Shown: positions 44,119-53,614, counted from the first letter of the stretch. The stretch is DNA of 64,000 nucleotides from AP-15 sp963781215 (GCA_963781215.1 CAWAFE010000018.1:21762-85761); one strand, 5' to 3'. Notes: generated by a model from the sequence alone, not told the origin. Numbers and translations are program-made.

Positions 44119-44146
44119 ATTTAGGTCGCCAAAATCACGGGTCAAG
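44119..44146 (-). promoter_or_regulatory. Possible RpoH (sigma32)-type promoter of the hsp20 cluster
   Basis: On the minus strand CTTGACC (44146-44140), a 14-nt spacer and CCTAAAT (44125-44119) resemble the alphaproteobacterial heat-shock consensus of a CTTGA-type -35 and a CCTATAT-like -10. The placement ahead of two hsp20 genes supports it. It is a visual match only. Confidence 0.4.
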
Positions 44147-44317
44147 GGGCAGAAAGCGGCCTCGGCCTGTCACCCGATGCTCAAATCGCGATCGGGTCCG
44201 ACCGTATCGGGACAGACGCTGAGGCGGTGGTTGCAGTGTCACGTTGTGCGCGTCGCGGCGTCGCCGACAACCGCGACTCCGGCACGACGGATTATTTGAG
44301 AGCGACGGTGAGAATTT

Positions 44318-44650
44318 TCATCCGCCAGCGTCCTCGTCGCGGCCGAGGCGGCGCTGCTCCTTGAGGGCGGCGCGGCGGGTTTTGCCTTCGCGGCGGCGGC
44401 GCTCGGCGGCGGCGGTGGGCCTGGTCGGGCGACGCGGGGTCGGCGGCATGGCGGCGCGGCGGAGCAGCGCAACCAGGCGGTCGAGCGCGTCCTGGCGGTT
44501 GCGCTCCTGGGTGCGGTAGCGCTGGGCGGTGATGACCAGGACGCCGTCGCGGGTGACCCGGCGGCCGGCGAGCCGCAGCGCCCGCTCGCGCACCTGCGGC
44601 GGCAATGATGGCGAATGGGCGAGGTCGAAGCGCAGCTGCACCGCGCTCGG
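44318..44650 (-). pseudogene. 5'-truncated copy of arfB (GGQ domain lost)
   Basis: The frame gives QLRFDLAHSPSLPPQVRERA through a basic C-terminus ending KEQRRLGRDEDAGG, matching residues from about 37 to the end of the complete arfB copy at 46672-47103. The homologous DNA ends abruptly near 44650, so the catalytic GGQ loop and the true start are missing. Both copies have the same orientation and bracket a 2-kb segment with two genes. Without GGQ it cannot hydrolyse peptidyl-tRNA, though the basic ribosome-binding tail is intact. Confidence 0.85.
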
Positions 44651-44666
44651 AGAGGATCCGGCGGGG

Positions 44667-45125
44667 TTAGGTCAGCTTGTAGGCCTGGCGCGCCAGGAGC
44701 TTCCAGCCGCCGCCCTGCTTTTGCCAGACCGCGAGCACGCCGATCTTGATGTTGTTGGGCTTGCCGTCAGTCTCGGATTCGGAGACGTAGAGATGACGCG
44801 AGATCGCCGCATCGCCAGCCACCGCGACGGTGAGGTCGGGAAAGTCGAGCGACTTGACGACCGCCTTCCTGGTCATGACGCCGTCGACGAACTCGGCCTT
44901 GGTCTGAATCTTGCCGCTCGAATGCCCGTAGCTCAGCTGATCGGCAGCCAACTGCTCCAACTGGCCCTTGTCCGCCGCCAGCAGCGCCTTCCTCAGCGCC
45001 TCGACATTCGCCTTGACCGCCGCCTCGTCGGCGGCGTCGGCCAGCACTGCCGGGCCGTGCAACAGGCTCACGGTCCCGAGCGCGACGGCACCCGCGATCG
45101 CCAAATTACGACGGGTTACATGCAT
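44667..45125 (-). CDS. Exported SnoaL/DUF4440-like (NTF2-fold) protein
   Basis: A 152-residue protein with N-terminus MHVTRRNLAIAGAVALGTVS, which has a TRRNLA twin-arginine-like signal cleaved near VLADA. The mature part follows the NTF2-like DUF4440 pattern: AAVKANVEALRKALLAADKG, QLSYGHSSGKIQTKAEFVD and the C-terminal strands GDAAISRHLYVS and VLAVWQKQGGGWKLLARQ. Function unknown; this fold occurs in isomerases and ligand-binding proteins. GGAGGGAACC precedes the ATG. It lies between the truncated and complete arfB copies. Confidence 0.8.
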   Translation of the reverse strand: MHVTRRNLAIAGAVALGTVSLLHGPAVLADAADEAAVKANVEALRKALLAADKGQLEQLAADQLSYGHSSGKIQTKAEFVDGVMTRKAVVKSLDFPDLTVAVAGDAAISRHLYVSESETDGKPNNIKIGVLAVWQKQGGGWKLLARQAYKLT

Positions 45126-45306
45126 GGTTCCCTCCCTTGGCCAATTGGTCCGGATGACTCCGGGTTCGATCAGAGCTTACCCCGACCCAGCCATCCTGTC
45201 GAAGGGCAACACACACGCGTCACCAGCCTCGATCATCGCGTTTGCTCAGCCCGCGTTATTCACGCGCCAGTCCAATTCATCGCGGAGACCGCAGCGGCGT
45301 GCCCGA

Positions 45307-46383
45307 TCATCGCAAAATCGAGGGCAGCACATGGCGCTTCAGCGCGATTTCCCCGACAACCTGCGGCGCGCCGTAAGCAGCGGCATATACTGCAACCACA
45401 AGGTCCAAGTCGGGCACAATAAAGAGCCGCTGATCGCCATTGCCGAACCCTGCAACCCAACGGATTTCACGGCGATCGAGCAGAGAGCGCCCGAGCCACC
45501 AGAGGTAGCCGTAGAATAGGATGCCTTCGCCGTTGATCTGCGGTGCGGTCGATTCTACAATCCATCTGGGCGAAATGATCTGCCTGCCCTGCCAGGCGCC
45601 GCCGTTGAGCACCAACTGGCCGATTTTAGCCAGGTCGCGTGCGCGCAACCGTAGCCCACAGTAACCCCTTACATCATCTTGATTTGGAAATCGGGTCCAC
45701 TCCACGTCCGTAATAGCGAGCGGGTCCAGCAATGCCTCCTGGACCAAGACATCGAGGGCCTTTCCCGATGTCCTTTGCACGACGCCCTGGAGAAGTGTCG
45801 GCGCACCGCCACAGTAATTGAAAAATTGACCAGGCGGCGTCGCAACAGGTTGCCCGAGGACGTATCGATAGGGGTCGGCGGCGTCGTCCATTCCCCGCTC
45901 GTTATTTGACGGATCGTCCCACGCCATATTTTCCTTCCACGCAAGCCCTGACGACATGGTCAGCAAATGCGCCAGCGTAATCCGCTCGTGTTCCGGCGTG
46001 TGCAGGTCGCCATACTCGGGGAAATAGCTGAAAACCGGGGTATTGATGTCCGCGATCCAGCCGCGCCCGAGGGCGACCCCGACAAGAAGCGACGTCACGC
46101 TCTTGGTAATCGATCTCAGGTCATGCTTGACCGTGGCGTCGAATGCAACGGTGCCGAGCGGTTCGGTCCAGCGCCAATCCTCACCGTTAAAATAGTGCTC
46201 GTAAACCAGCGCGCCGTGCCGGGCGACGACAACCGCGTGAGCGTTTGCTTCCTTCCATCCCTCGAACCGAGGGCCAATCCCGCCGAGGATGCCGGCGTCC
46301 ATGTCTTGCTGCTGGGGCGCGGCGACCGGCCAGCCGTCGTCCAGCTCGATTGGCGCTCCGCCTGCGGCGCTGATTCCCGACAC
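45307..46383 (-). CDS. Serine hydrolase, class C beta-lactamase/esterase family
   Basis: A 358-residue protein without an obvious signal peptide. The beta-lactamase-fold signatures are LRSITKSVTSLLVGVALGRG (SxxK nucleophile motif, SITK) and the second motif GQFFNYCGGAPTLLQGVVQR, where YCG stands in the place of the usual YxN. RARDLAKIGQLVLNGGAWQG and GYLWWLGRSL follow. Such proteins are usually esterases or peptidases rather than antibiotic resistance enzymes. The gene is less GC-rich than its neighbours and is flanked by arfB duplicates, which suggests that it arrived by transfer. Only a weak ribosome-binding site is seen. Confidence 0.83.
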   Translation of the reverse strand: MSGISAAGGAPIELDDGWPVAAPQQQDMDAGILGGIGPRFEGWKEANAHAVVVARHGALVYEHYFNGEDWRWTEPLGTVAFDATVKHDLRSITKSVTSLLVGVALGRGWIADINTPVFSYFPEYGDLHTPEHERITLAHLLTMSSGLAWKENMAWDDPSNNERGMDDAADPYRYVLGQPVATPPGQFFNYCGGAPTLLQGVVQRTSGKALDVLVQEALLDPLAITDVEWTRFPNQDDVRGYCGLRLRARDLAKIGQLVLNGGAWQGRQIISPRWIVESTAPQINGEGILFYGYLWWLGRSLLDRREIRWVAGFGNGDQRLFIVPDLDLVVAVYAAAYGAPQVVGEIALKRHVLPSILR

Positions 46384-46603
46384 TGGTTCCTAACCGCCCT
46401 TGGTCATGCAACGGGGACTTGCCGGAACTTTCGAGCAAATTTTTACCACAATCCGCTCGACCTCATAGAGCTTATCTCGTCGTGGCGGTGATCTGGCTCT
46501 TCATGTCCCGATCCTGCGGTATCGCTAGTGCGGGCGTCGGCAATTCGATGCCGAACCGGGCGGGCGCCGCGCTCAAATCCCGCCGGTTGTTATCATGCGA
46601 CAG

Positions 46604-46643
46604 CCCCTCACTCCGGCCCTCTCCCCGCAGGCGGGGCCAGGGA
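46604..46643. repeat. CCCTC-type palindromic repeat
   Basis: CCCCTCACTCCGGCCCTCTC and CCCGCAGGCGGG form the start and central stem of the same repeat family seen at 39042, 50948 and 54860. This copy is decayed on its right side. It lies in the 288-bp gap between the serine hydrolase start and the arfB stop, which shows nothing else. Confidence 0.5.
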
Positions 46644-46671
46644 GCTGCAGGCGGACAGTGGCGCCGAAGTT

Positions 46672-47103
46672 TCAGCCGCCGGCGTCCTCGTCGCGGCCGG
46701 GGCGGCGCTGCTCCTTCAGCGCGGCGCGGCGGGTCTTGGCTTCGCGGCGGCGGCGTTCGGCGGCGGCGGTGGGCCGGGTCGGGCGGCGCGGCGTGGGCGG
46801 CAGCGCGGCGCGGCGGATCAGCGCAACCAGGCGGTCGAGCGCGTCGCGGCGGTTGCGCTCCTGGGTGCGGTAGCGCTGGGCGGTGATGACGAGGATGCCG
46901 TCGCGGGTGATCCGACGGCCCGCCAGCCGCACCGCCCGCTCCCGCACCAGCGGCGGCAATGACGGCGAATGGGCGAGGTCGAAGCGCAATTGCACCGCGC
47001 TCGCCACCTTGTTGACGTTCTGGCCGCCGGGGCCGGACGCGCGGATAAAGCTCTCCTCGACCTCGCTCGCGTCGAGCCGGATGTCGGGGGATATCGCGAT
47101 CAT
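46672..47103 (-). CDS. arfB: Alternative ribosome-rescue factor, peptidyl-tRNA hydrolase ArfB (YaeJ)
   Basis: A 143-residue protein: MIAISPDIRLDASEVEESFI, then IRASGPGGQNVNKVASAVQLRFD with the catalytic GGQ, ITRDGILVITAQRYRTQERNR, and a strongly basic C-terminal tail (RREAKTRRAALKEQRR) that enters the empty mRNA channel of stalled ribosomes. It hydrolyses peptidyl-tRNA on nonstop complexes. The frame is open upstream to 47781 on the complementary strand of coxM, but the family starts here. A truncated copy lies at 44318-44650. Confidence 0.92.
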   Translation of the reverse strand: MIAISPDIRLDASEVEESFIRASGPGGQNVNKVASAVQLRFDLAHSPSLPPLVRERAVRLAGRRITRDGILVITAQRYRTQERNRRDALDRLVALIRRAALPPTPRRPTRPTAAAERRRREAKTRRAALKEQRRPGRDEDAGG

Positions 47104-47287
47104 CGCCTGCGGCTGGCCTTGCCTCGCCCTGGGGCCTCGCCCTTGGGGCAGTTGAACATAGCGCTTCACCCCGGATAGGATGCTAGTGTAAGCGAGAACG
47201 ACGCGACCGTCGGCCGTCAACCCGGCCGGGCCGCACTCCTTCCGCGCGCCGCGGCGGAAGTTTGCCCGTGCGATTTCAGGAGCGAAC

Positions 47288-48157
47288 ATGCCCAGTCTGA
47301 ATTTCACCACGCCAAAGACGGTCGACGAGGCCATCAGCGCGCTGGCCGCCGCCCCCGGCCTGGCCAAGCCCTTGGCCGGCGGGACCGACCTTCTGGTACA
47401 GCTGCGCTCGGGCCGGCTGCGTCCCGAGCTGATCGTCGACACCAAGAGAATCCCCGACCTGATCGGCATTCGCGAGACGGCGGACGAGTTCGTGATCGGC
47501 GCCGCCACGCCGGGGGTCATGATCAGCGAGCACAAGGGCCTGAGCCACGCCTGGCCGGGGATCGTCGAAGGCGTCGATTTGATCGGCTCGCAGCAGATCC
47601 AGGGGCGGGCCTCGCTCGCCGGCAATCTGTGCAATGCCTCGCCAGCGGCCGACAGCGTGCCGGCGATGATCGCCGCGCGTGCGGCCTGCGTGATCGCCGG
47701 GCCCGGCGGCCGCCGAGAGGCACTGGTCGAGGCGATCGTCACCGGGCCCGGACAGACTTCGCTCGCCAAGGGTGAGTTCATCGTCGAGTTTCACGTCCCG
47801 AAACCAAAGCCGCATCAGTGCGACGCCTATCTGCGCTTTATCCCGCGCACCGAGATGGACATCGCCGTCGTCGGCTGCGGCGTCAACGTCACGCTCGATG
47901 CCGGCGGCGTGTGCACCGACGCGCGCGTCGTGCTGGGCGCGGTGGCGCCGACCCAGCTGATCGTCGATGATGCGGCCAAGGCCCTGATCGGCCATCGGCT
48001 CGACGACGCGACCTTGGCGGCACTCGACGCGGCGGCGCAGCGCGCCTGCAAGCCGATCACCGACAAACGCGGCACGATCGAATACCGGACCAAGGTCGCC
48101 GGCGTCCTGGCACGCCGCGCGGCCGCAATCGCCTTTGAACGCGCTGGAGCACGCTAA
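47288..48157 (+). CDS. Molybdenum hydroxylase, FAD-binding medium subunit (CoxM/XdhB-like)
   Basis: A 289-residue subunit. The FAD-binding motifs are PLAGGTDLLVQLRSG near the N-terminus and GSQQIQGRASLAGNLCNASPAAD in the middle, followed by the CO-dehydrogenase flavoprotein C-terminal domain. It passes electrons from the iron-sulfur subunit to an acceptor. CAGGAG precedes the ATG. It overlaps the next gene as TAATG. First gene of the operon medium-small-large-large-MoaD-like. Confidence 0.92.
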   Translation: MPSLNFTTPKTVDEAISALAAAPGLAKPLAGGTDLLVQLRSGRLRPELIVDTKRIPDLIGIRETADEFVIGAATPGVMISEHKGLSHAWPGIVEGVDLIGSQQIQGRASLAGNLCNASPAADSVPAMIAARAACVIAGPGGRREALVEAIVTGPGQTSLAKGEFIVEFHVPKPKPHQCDAYLRFIPRTEMDIAVVGCGVNVTLDAGGVCTDARVVLGAVAPTQLIVDDAAKALIGHRLDDATLAALDAAAQRACKPITDKRGTIEYRTKVAGVLARRAAAIAFERAGAR

Positions 48158-48642
48158 TGGCCAAGCAACACGTAACGACCACGATCAACGGCGAGCCCGT
48201 CGAATTTCTGTGCGAGCCGCAGCAAACCCTGCTCGACGTCTTGCGCGACGAGCTCAACCTGACCGGCAGCAAGGAAGGCTGCAGCTCGGGCGATTGCGGC
48301 GCCTGCACGGTCATCTGCGACGGCAACATCGTCTGCTCGTGCCTGATGCTCGGCGGCGAGGCCGAAGGCCGCAAGATCACGACGGTCGAAGGCATCGCCC
48401 AGGGCGACCACCTGCACCCGGTGCAGCAGAAATTCCTCGAGCACGCGGCATTGCAATGCGGCTTCTGCACGCCGGGGTTCATCGTCGCGGCCAAGGCCTT
48501 GCTCGACGAGAACAAGAACCCGACCGAGGAGGAGACGCGCTACTGGCTGGCCGGCAACCTGTGCCGCTGCACCGGCTATGACAAGATCATCCGGGCGGTG
48601 CTCGACGCCGCTGCGGTCATGCGGGGGGAGGCGGCGCGATGA
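48157..48642 (+). CDS. Molybdenum hydroxylase, 2x[2Fe-2S] small subunit (CoxS/XdhC-like)
   Basis: A 161-residue iron-sulfur protein. The plant-type cluster is bound by EGCSSGDCGACTVICDG with a further Cys in VCSCLML, and the second by LQCGFCTPGFIVAAKALL and LAGNLCRCTGYDKII. It links the molybdenum centre to the FAD subunit. The stop overlaps the start of the large subunit as ATGA, so the three core subunits are translationally coupled. Confidence 0.94.
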   Translation: MAKQHVTTTINGEPVEFLCEPQQTLLDVLRDELNLTGSKEGCSSGDCGACTVICDGNIVCSCLMLGGEAEGRKITTVEGIAQGDHLHPVQQKFLEHAALQCGFCTPGFIVAAKALLDENKNPTEEETRYWLAGNLCRCTGYDKIIRAVLDAAAVMRGEAAR

Positions 48643-50930
48643 GCTTTCTCGACAAGGCCGACCTGAAGGTCGTCGGCACCCGCCCGATCCGCCCTGACGG
48701 CGTCGACAAGGTCACCGGCCGGGCGAATTTCGGCGCCGACATGGCGATGCCCGGCATGTTGTGGGGCAAGATCAAGCGCAGCCCGCACGCGCACGCGCGC
48801 ATCCTGTCGATCAACACCGACAAGGCGATGGCGCTGCCTGGGGTCAAGGCGGTCACCACGCGCGCCGATTTCCCGGACATCCCACCGGATAAGCGCGTCC
48901 TCGGCGCCGCGCCGGCCAATCTGTGGGACCTGTCGCGCAATTGCATGGCGATCGGCAAAGCGCTCTACGAGGGTCACGCGGTCGCCGCAGTCGCCGCGAT
49001 CTCGCCGGCGATCGCCGAGCAGGCGCTCGACCTGATCGAGGTCGAGTACGAGCTATTGCCCTACGTCATGGATGTCGAGGCGGCGATGGCGCCCGACGCG
49101 CCGGTATTGCATGACGACATCTTCACCTCGGGGGTCGAGCCGCGGCCGACCAAGCCTTCGAACGTCGCCAAGATGGTCCGCTTTGCCAAGGGCGATGTCG
49201 AGGCCGGGTTCGCCGAGGCGGAGGTCGTCATCGAGCGGCGCTATACGACCAAGCCCGTGCACCAGGGCTATATCGAGCCGCATGCCTGCGTCGTCGCGGT
49301 GGCGCCGGACGGGCAGACGACGATCTGGAGCTCGAGCCAGGGCCAGTTCATGGTCCGCGGCTACACCGCGCGCATCGTCGGCGCCGACCTGGCCAACATC
49401 CGCGCGATGCCGGCCGAGATCGGCGGCGGGTTCGGCGGCAAGACGATCGTCTATCTCGAACCGGTCGCCTACATGCTGTCGAAGAAATCGGGCCGCCCGG
49501 TCAAGATCGTGATGAGCCGGGAGGAGGTGTTCCGGGCGACCGGGCCGACCTCCGGTGCGGTCATCGAAGTCAAGCTCGGCGCCAAGCGGGACGGCCATAT
49601 CGTCGCCGCGCAGGCCCTTTTAAAATACCAGTCGGGTGCGTTTCCGGGCTCGCCGGTCAATCAGGGCTGCATGTGCGGCTTTGCCCCATACGACCTGCCG
49701 AATGCCGTCGTCACCGGCTACGACGTCTTGTGCAATCGCCCCAAGGTCGCGGCGTACCGCGCGCCGGGCGCGCCGATCTCGGCTTTCGCGATCGAAAGCT
49801 GCCTCGACGAGCTGGCGCGCGAACTCGGCGTCGATCCGCTGAAATTGCGCGAGATCAACGGCGCCAAGGACGGCACCAAGGCGACGCACGGCCCGACCTG
49901 GGTCAATATCGGCTACCAGAAGACGATTGAGGCCGCGAGGGCCGGTGCGCATCTGAATGCCCCGCTCGGCCGCAATCAGGGTCGCGGCATCGCGTCGGGC
50001 TACTGGCACAATGCCGGCGGCGAATCGAGTGCCGCCTGCCACGTCAACGAGGACGGCACGGTCACCGTAACTGAGGGGCACCCCGACATCGGCGGCTCGC
50101 GCGCCTCGATGGCGATGATGGTGGCCGAGGTGCTGGGCGTCCCGTTCGAGAGCGTGCGCCCGGTCGTCGGCGACACCACCGCGATCGGCTTCAGCGCCTC
50201 GACCGGCGGCAGCCGTGTGACCTTTGCCGGCGGCATGGCGGTAACCCAGTCCGCCCAGAAGGTGGTCGAAGAACTGAAAAAGCGCGCCGCGGTGACCTGG
50301 GACATCCCCCCCGACGCGGTCGAATGGAAGGACGGCAAGGCCTATCCGGCCGGTCCCAACGCCGGCAGCTTCGAACCGCTGTCGCTCGCCGACCTCGCGG
50401 CCAAATCGGCGCGCACCGGCGGCCCGATCAGCGCCGAGGTGCAAATCAACGCGCAGGGCCAGGGGCCGTCCTTCACGACCCATATCTGTGATGTCGAAGT
50501 CGACCGCGAGACCGGCTACGTCAAGATCCTGCGCTACACCGCGATCCAGGATGTCGGGCGGGCGATCCATCCCTCCTATGTCGAGGGGCAGATGCAGGGT
50601 GGCGTCGCTCAGGGCGTCGGTTGGGCGCTAAACGAGGAGTACATCTACGACAAGGATGGCCGCCTCGAAAACCCGGGCTTCCTCGATTACCGCGTGCCGG
50701 TCGCCTCGGACATGCCGATGATCGACACGGTCATGGTCGAGCTGCCGAACCCGCGGCATCCGTTCGGCGCGCGCGGCGTCGGCGAGGTGCCGATCGTGCC
50801 GCCGATGGCGGCGGTCGCCAACGCGATCTGCGACGCCACCGGGATCCGGTTGCGCGACCTGCCGATGTCGCCGCCGCGGCTCCTGGCGGCGCTCGACCAG
50901 GCCCCGCCGATGCGCGCCGCGGCGGAATAG
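48639..50930 (+). CDS. Molybdenum hydroxylase, Mo-cofactor-binding large subunit (1)
   Basis: A 763-residue subunit: VVGTRPIRPDGVDKVTGRAN, EIGGGFGGKTIVYLEPVAYM (cofactor loop), RPKVAAYRAPGAPISAFAIE and the catalytic Glu in GARGVGEVPIVPPMAAV. The active-site loop AYRAPG differs from form I CO dehydrogenase (AYRCSFR) and form II (AYRGAGR), so CO is not the likely substrate; an N-heterocycle or aldehyde is more probable. A second, closely similar large subunit of the same length follows after a REP-like repeat. Confidence 0.93.
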   Translation: MSFLDKADLKVVGTRPIRPDGVDKVTGRANFGADMAMPGMLWGKIKRSPHAHARILSINTDKAMALPGVKAVTTRADFPDIPPDKRVLGAAPANLWDLSRNCMAIGKALYEGHAVAAVAAISPAIAEQALDLIEVEYELLPYVMDVEAAMAPDAPVLHDDIFTSGVEPRPTKPSNVAKMVRFAKGDVEAGFAEAEVVIERRYTTKPVHQGYIEPHACVVAVAPDGQTTIWSSSQGQFMVRGYTARIVGADLANIRAMPAEIGGGFGGKTIVYLEPVAYMLSKKSGRPVKIVMSREEVFRATGPTSGAVIEVKLGAKRDGHIVAAQALLKYQSGAFPGSPVNQGCMCGFAPYDLPNAVVTGYDVLCNRPKVAAYRAPGAPISAFAIESCLDELARELGVDPLKLREINGAKDGTKATHGPTWVNIGYQKTIEAARAGAHLNAPLGRNQGRGIASGYWHNAGGESSAACHVNEDGTVTVTEGHPDIGGSRASMAMMVAEVLGVPFESVRPVVGDTTAIGFSASTGGSRVTFAGGMAVTQSAQKVVEELKKRAAVTWDIPPDAVEWKDGKAYPAGPNAGSFEPLSLADLAAKSARTGGPISAEVQINAQGQGPSFTTHICDVEVDRETGYVKILRYTAIQDVGRAIHPSYVEGQMQGGVAQGVGWALNEEYIYDKDGRLENPGFLDYRVPVASDMPMIDTVMVELPNPRHPFGARGVGEVPIVPPMAAVANAICDATGIRLRDLPMSPPRLLAALDQAPPMRAAAE

Positions 50931-50947
50931 GCAACGACTGCAGCATG

Positions 50948-51018
50948 CCCCTCACCCTCCCGCTGACGCGGGTCCCTCCCTCTCCCCGCTCGGCGGGGAG
51001 AGGGCATGGGTGAGGGGC
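50948..51018. repeat. CCCTC-type palindromic repeat, complete copy
   Basis: This is the most complete of four copies. Outer arms CCCCTCACCC and GGGTGAGGGG enclose inner arms CCCTCTCCCCGC and GCGGGGAGAGGG around TCG. It fills the gap between the two large-subunit genes and would form a stable hairpin in the operon mRNA. Confidence 0.75.
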
Positions 51019-51038
51019 TCTCCAAAGGTGAGGTTTCG

Positions 51039-53331
51039 ATGACATACATCGCCAAGGAATTTCAAAAGGTGGTCGGCACCCGTCCGATCCGTCCGGACGG
51101 GGTCGACAAGGTGACCGGCCGGGCCAATTTCGGCGCCGACATGGTCATGCCCGGCATGCTGTGGGGCAAGGTCAAGCGCAGCCCGCACGCGCACGCGCGC
51201 ATCCTCTCGATCGACACCGCAAAGGCGAAGGCGTTGCCAGGCGTCAAGGCCGTGGTGACCTGGGAGGATTTTCCGCCGATCGCGTCGGAGGAGGCGTTTG
51301 TCGGCGAGGGGCCGATGAACTTCCGCGACCTGTCGCGCAACTGCATGGCGCGCGACAAGGTGCTCTATGACGGCCACGCGGTGGCCGCGGTGGCGGCGAC
51401 CTCGGCGGCGATCGCCGAGGAGGCCTGCGCGCTGATCGAGGTCGACTACCACGTGCTGCCGCACGTCATCGACGTCGAAGAGGCGATGAAGCCCGAGGCG
51501 CCCCTGCTGCACGACGACATCTTCACCCAGGGGGTCGACCCGAAGCCGACCCATCCCTCGAACGTCGCCAAGCGGATCGGCTTTACCAAGGGCGATGTCG
51601 ATGCCGGCTTCCGCGACGCCGATGTCATCATCGAGCGCCGCTATACGAGCCAGCCCGTGCATCAGGCCTATATCGAGCCGCACGCCTGCGTCGTCTCGTT
51701 CGCCGCCGACGGGCAGTGCACGATCTGGAGCTCGAGCCAGGGTCAGTTCATGGTCCGCGCCTATTGCGCCAAACTCCTCGGCATCGACATCTCGGACATC
51801 CGGGCGATCCCGGCCGAGATCGGCGGCGGCTTCGGCGGCAAGACCTTGGTCTATCTGGAGCCGGTGGCGCTGGCGCTGGCCAAGAAGACCGGCCGGCCCG
51901 TGAAAATGGTAATGAACCGCGAGGAGGTGTTCCGCGGCACCGGGCCGGCGGCGGGCGGCGTCATCGAGGTGAAGCTCGGCGCCAAGCGCGACGGCAGGCT
52001 GACCGCCGGCGAGGTCGTGCTCAAATACCAGGCGGGCGCCTTTCCGGGCTCGCCCGTGGGTCCCGGGCTGCATGTGCGCCTTCGCGATGTACGACTTGCC
52101 GAACGCCAAGGTGACCGGCTACGACGTGGTCTCGAACCGGCCCAAGGTCGCGGCCTACCGGGCGCCCGGCGCGCCGAATTCGTCCTGGGGTGTCGAAAGC
52201 TGCCTCGACGAATTGGCCCGCGAGCTCGGCATCGACCCCCTGGCATTGCGCGAGAAGAACGCGGCCAGCGACGGCGTCAAGGCGGTGCACGGCCCGACCT
52301 GGCAGAACATCGGCTATCAGGCGACCGTCGAGGCGGCGAAGAACCACCCGCATCTGAAGGAGAAGCTCGGCCCCAACCAGGGCCGCGGCATCGCCTCGGG
52401 CTTCTGGTTCAACATCGGCGGCGAGTCGAGTGCCGCGGTCCATGTCGCCGAGGACGGCACCGCCGCCGTCGTCACCGGCAATCCCGATATCGGCGGCTCG
52501 CGCGCCTCGATGGCGATGATGGTGGCGGAGATCCTCGGCATCCCGGTCGAGCGCGTGCGGCCGGTCATCGCCGACACGAGCTCCATCGGCTTCTCGTTCC
52601 TGACCGGCGGTAGCCGGGTCACCTTCGCAACGGGGATGGCCGCGACCCAGGCTGCCGAGAAGGTCGTCGAGCAATTGAAGCAGCGCGCCGCGATGATCTG
52701 GGACATTCCGCCTGATGCGGTCGAATGGAAGGACGGCAAGGCCTACCCGGCTGGCGCCAATGCCGGCAGCTTCGAGCCGCTGCCCTTGGCCGAGATCGCG
52801 CTCAAGGCCGGGCGCACCGGCGGCCCGATCACGTCCGAGGTGTCGATCAACGCGCAGGGTGCGGGCCCCGGCTTTGCTACCCACATCTGCGATGTCGAGG
52901 TCGACAGGGAGACCGGCCAGGTCAAGATCCTGCGCTACACCGCGGTCCAGGATGTCGGCCGGGCGATCCATCCCTCCTATGTCGAGGGCCAGATCCAGGG
53001 CGGCGTCACCCAGGGCATCGGCTGGGCCTTGAACGAAGAGTACATCTACGACAAGGACGGCCGGCTCGAAAACCCGGGTTTTCTCGACTATCGCGTGCCG
53101 GTCGCTTCCGACCTGCCGATGATCGAGGCGGTTTTGGTCGAGAACCCGAACCCGCGCCACCCGTTCGGCGCGCGGGGAGTGGGCGAGGTGCCGATCGTGC
53201 CGCCGATGGCGGCGGTCGCCAACGCGATCGCCGATGCGATCGGGGTGCGCATGCGCGACCTGCCGATGTCGCCGCCGCGGCTGCGCGCCGCCCTCGACGC
53301 CAAAGAGCCGGTAAGGCGGGCGGCGGAGTAG
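51039..53331 (+). pseudogene. Molybdenum hydroxylase, Mo-binding large subunit (2), interrupted by a +1 frameshift
   Basis: It starts MTYIAKEFQKVVGTRPIRPD and tracks subunit 1 closely: EIGGGFGGKTLVYLEPVAL, RPKVAAYRAPGAPNSSWGVE and GARGVGEVPIVPPMAAV. The frame changes at 52065-52067, where GTCCCGGGCTGCATG should read GTCCCGGCTGCATG; subunit 1 has QGCMCGF at this point. Removing one G restores 763 residues, exactly the length of subunit 1. The break is therefore probably not biological. It appears to be a tandem paralogue that would share the same small and medium subunits. Confidence 0.88.
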
Positions 53332-53365
53332 CGGCTGCGTGGCATAGCGAAACGCGGGCGTCGCA

Positions 53366-53614
53366 ATGCCCCGCGTCGTCATCTCGGGCCAGGCCGCCCG
53401 CCGGTTCACCGGCGGCGCGACCGAGCTCGAGGTGGAGGCGAACACCTTCCGGCGGATGGTGCTGGAACTCGATCGCCGCTTCCCGGGCCTCGGCCGACAG
53501 ATCGAGGAAAGCATGGCGGTGGCGATCGACGGCGAAATCTTCCAGGACGCCTATCTGGCTCAGCTCAAGCCCGAGAGCGAGATCTATCTGATCCCGAAGA
53601 TCGGCGGCGGCTGA
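53366..53614 (+). CDS. MoaD/ThiS-like ubiquitin-fold sulfur-carrier protein
   Basis: An 82-residue protein with a beta-grasp pattern (PRVVISGQAARRFTGGATEL, LDRRFPGLGRQIEESMAVAI, SEIYLIPKIGGG) and a C-terminal GG, the feature that is adenylated and thiocarboxylated in sulfur carriers. It lies 35 bp after the second large subunit. The position suggests a role in making or sulfurating the molybdenum cofactor of this enzyme, although MoaD-like proteins with other partners exist. It lacks an adjacent MoaE or activating enzyme. Confidence 0.82.
   Translation: MPRVVISGQAARRFTGGATELEVEANTFRRMVLELDRRFPGLGRQIEESMAVAIDGEIFQDAYLAQLKPESEIYLIPKIGGG

Noticed and set aside
45307..46383. Antibiotic resistance beta-lactamase
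   Set aside because: It lacks a signal peptide and the usual YxN motif reads YCG, fitting esterase/peptidase relatives better.
48639..53331. Aerobic carbon monoxide dehydrogenase
   Set aside because: The active-site loop is AYRAPG, not AYRCSFR (form I) or AYRGAGR (form II), so a CO dehydrogenase call is not justified.
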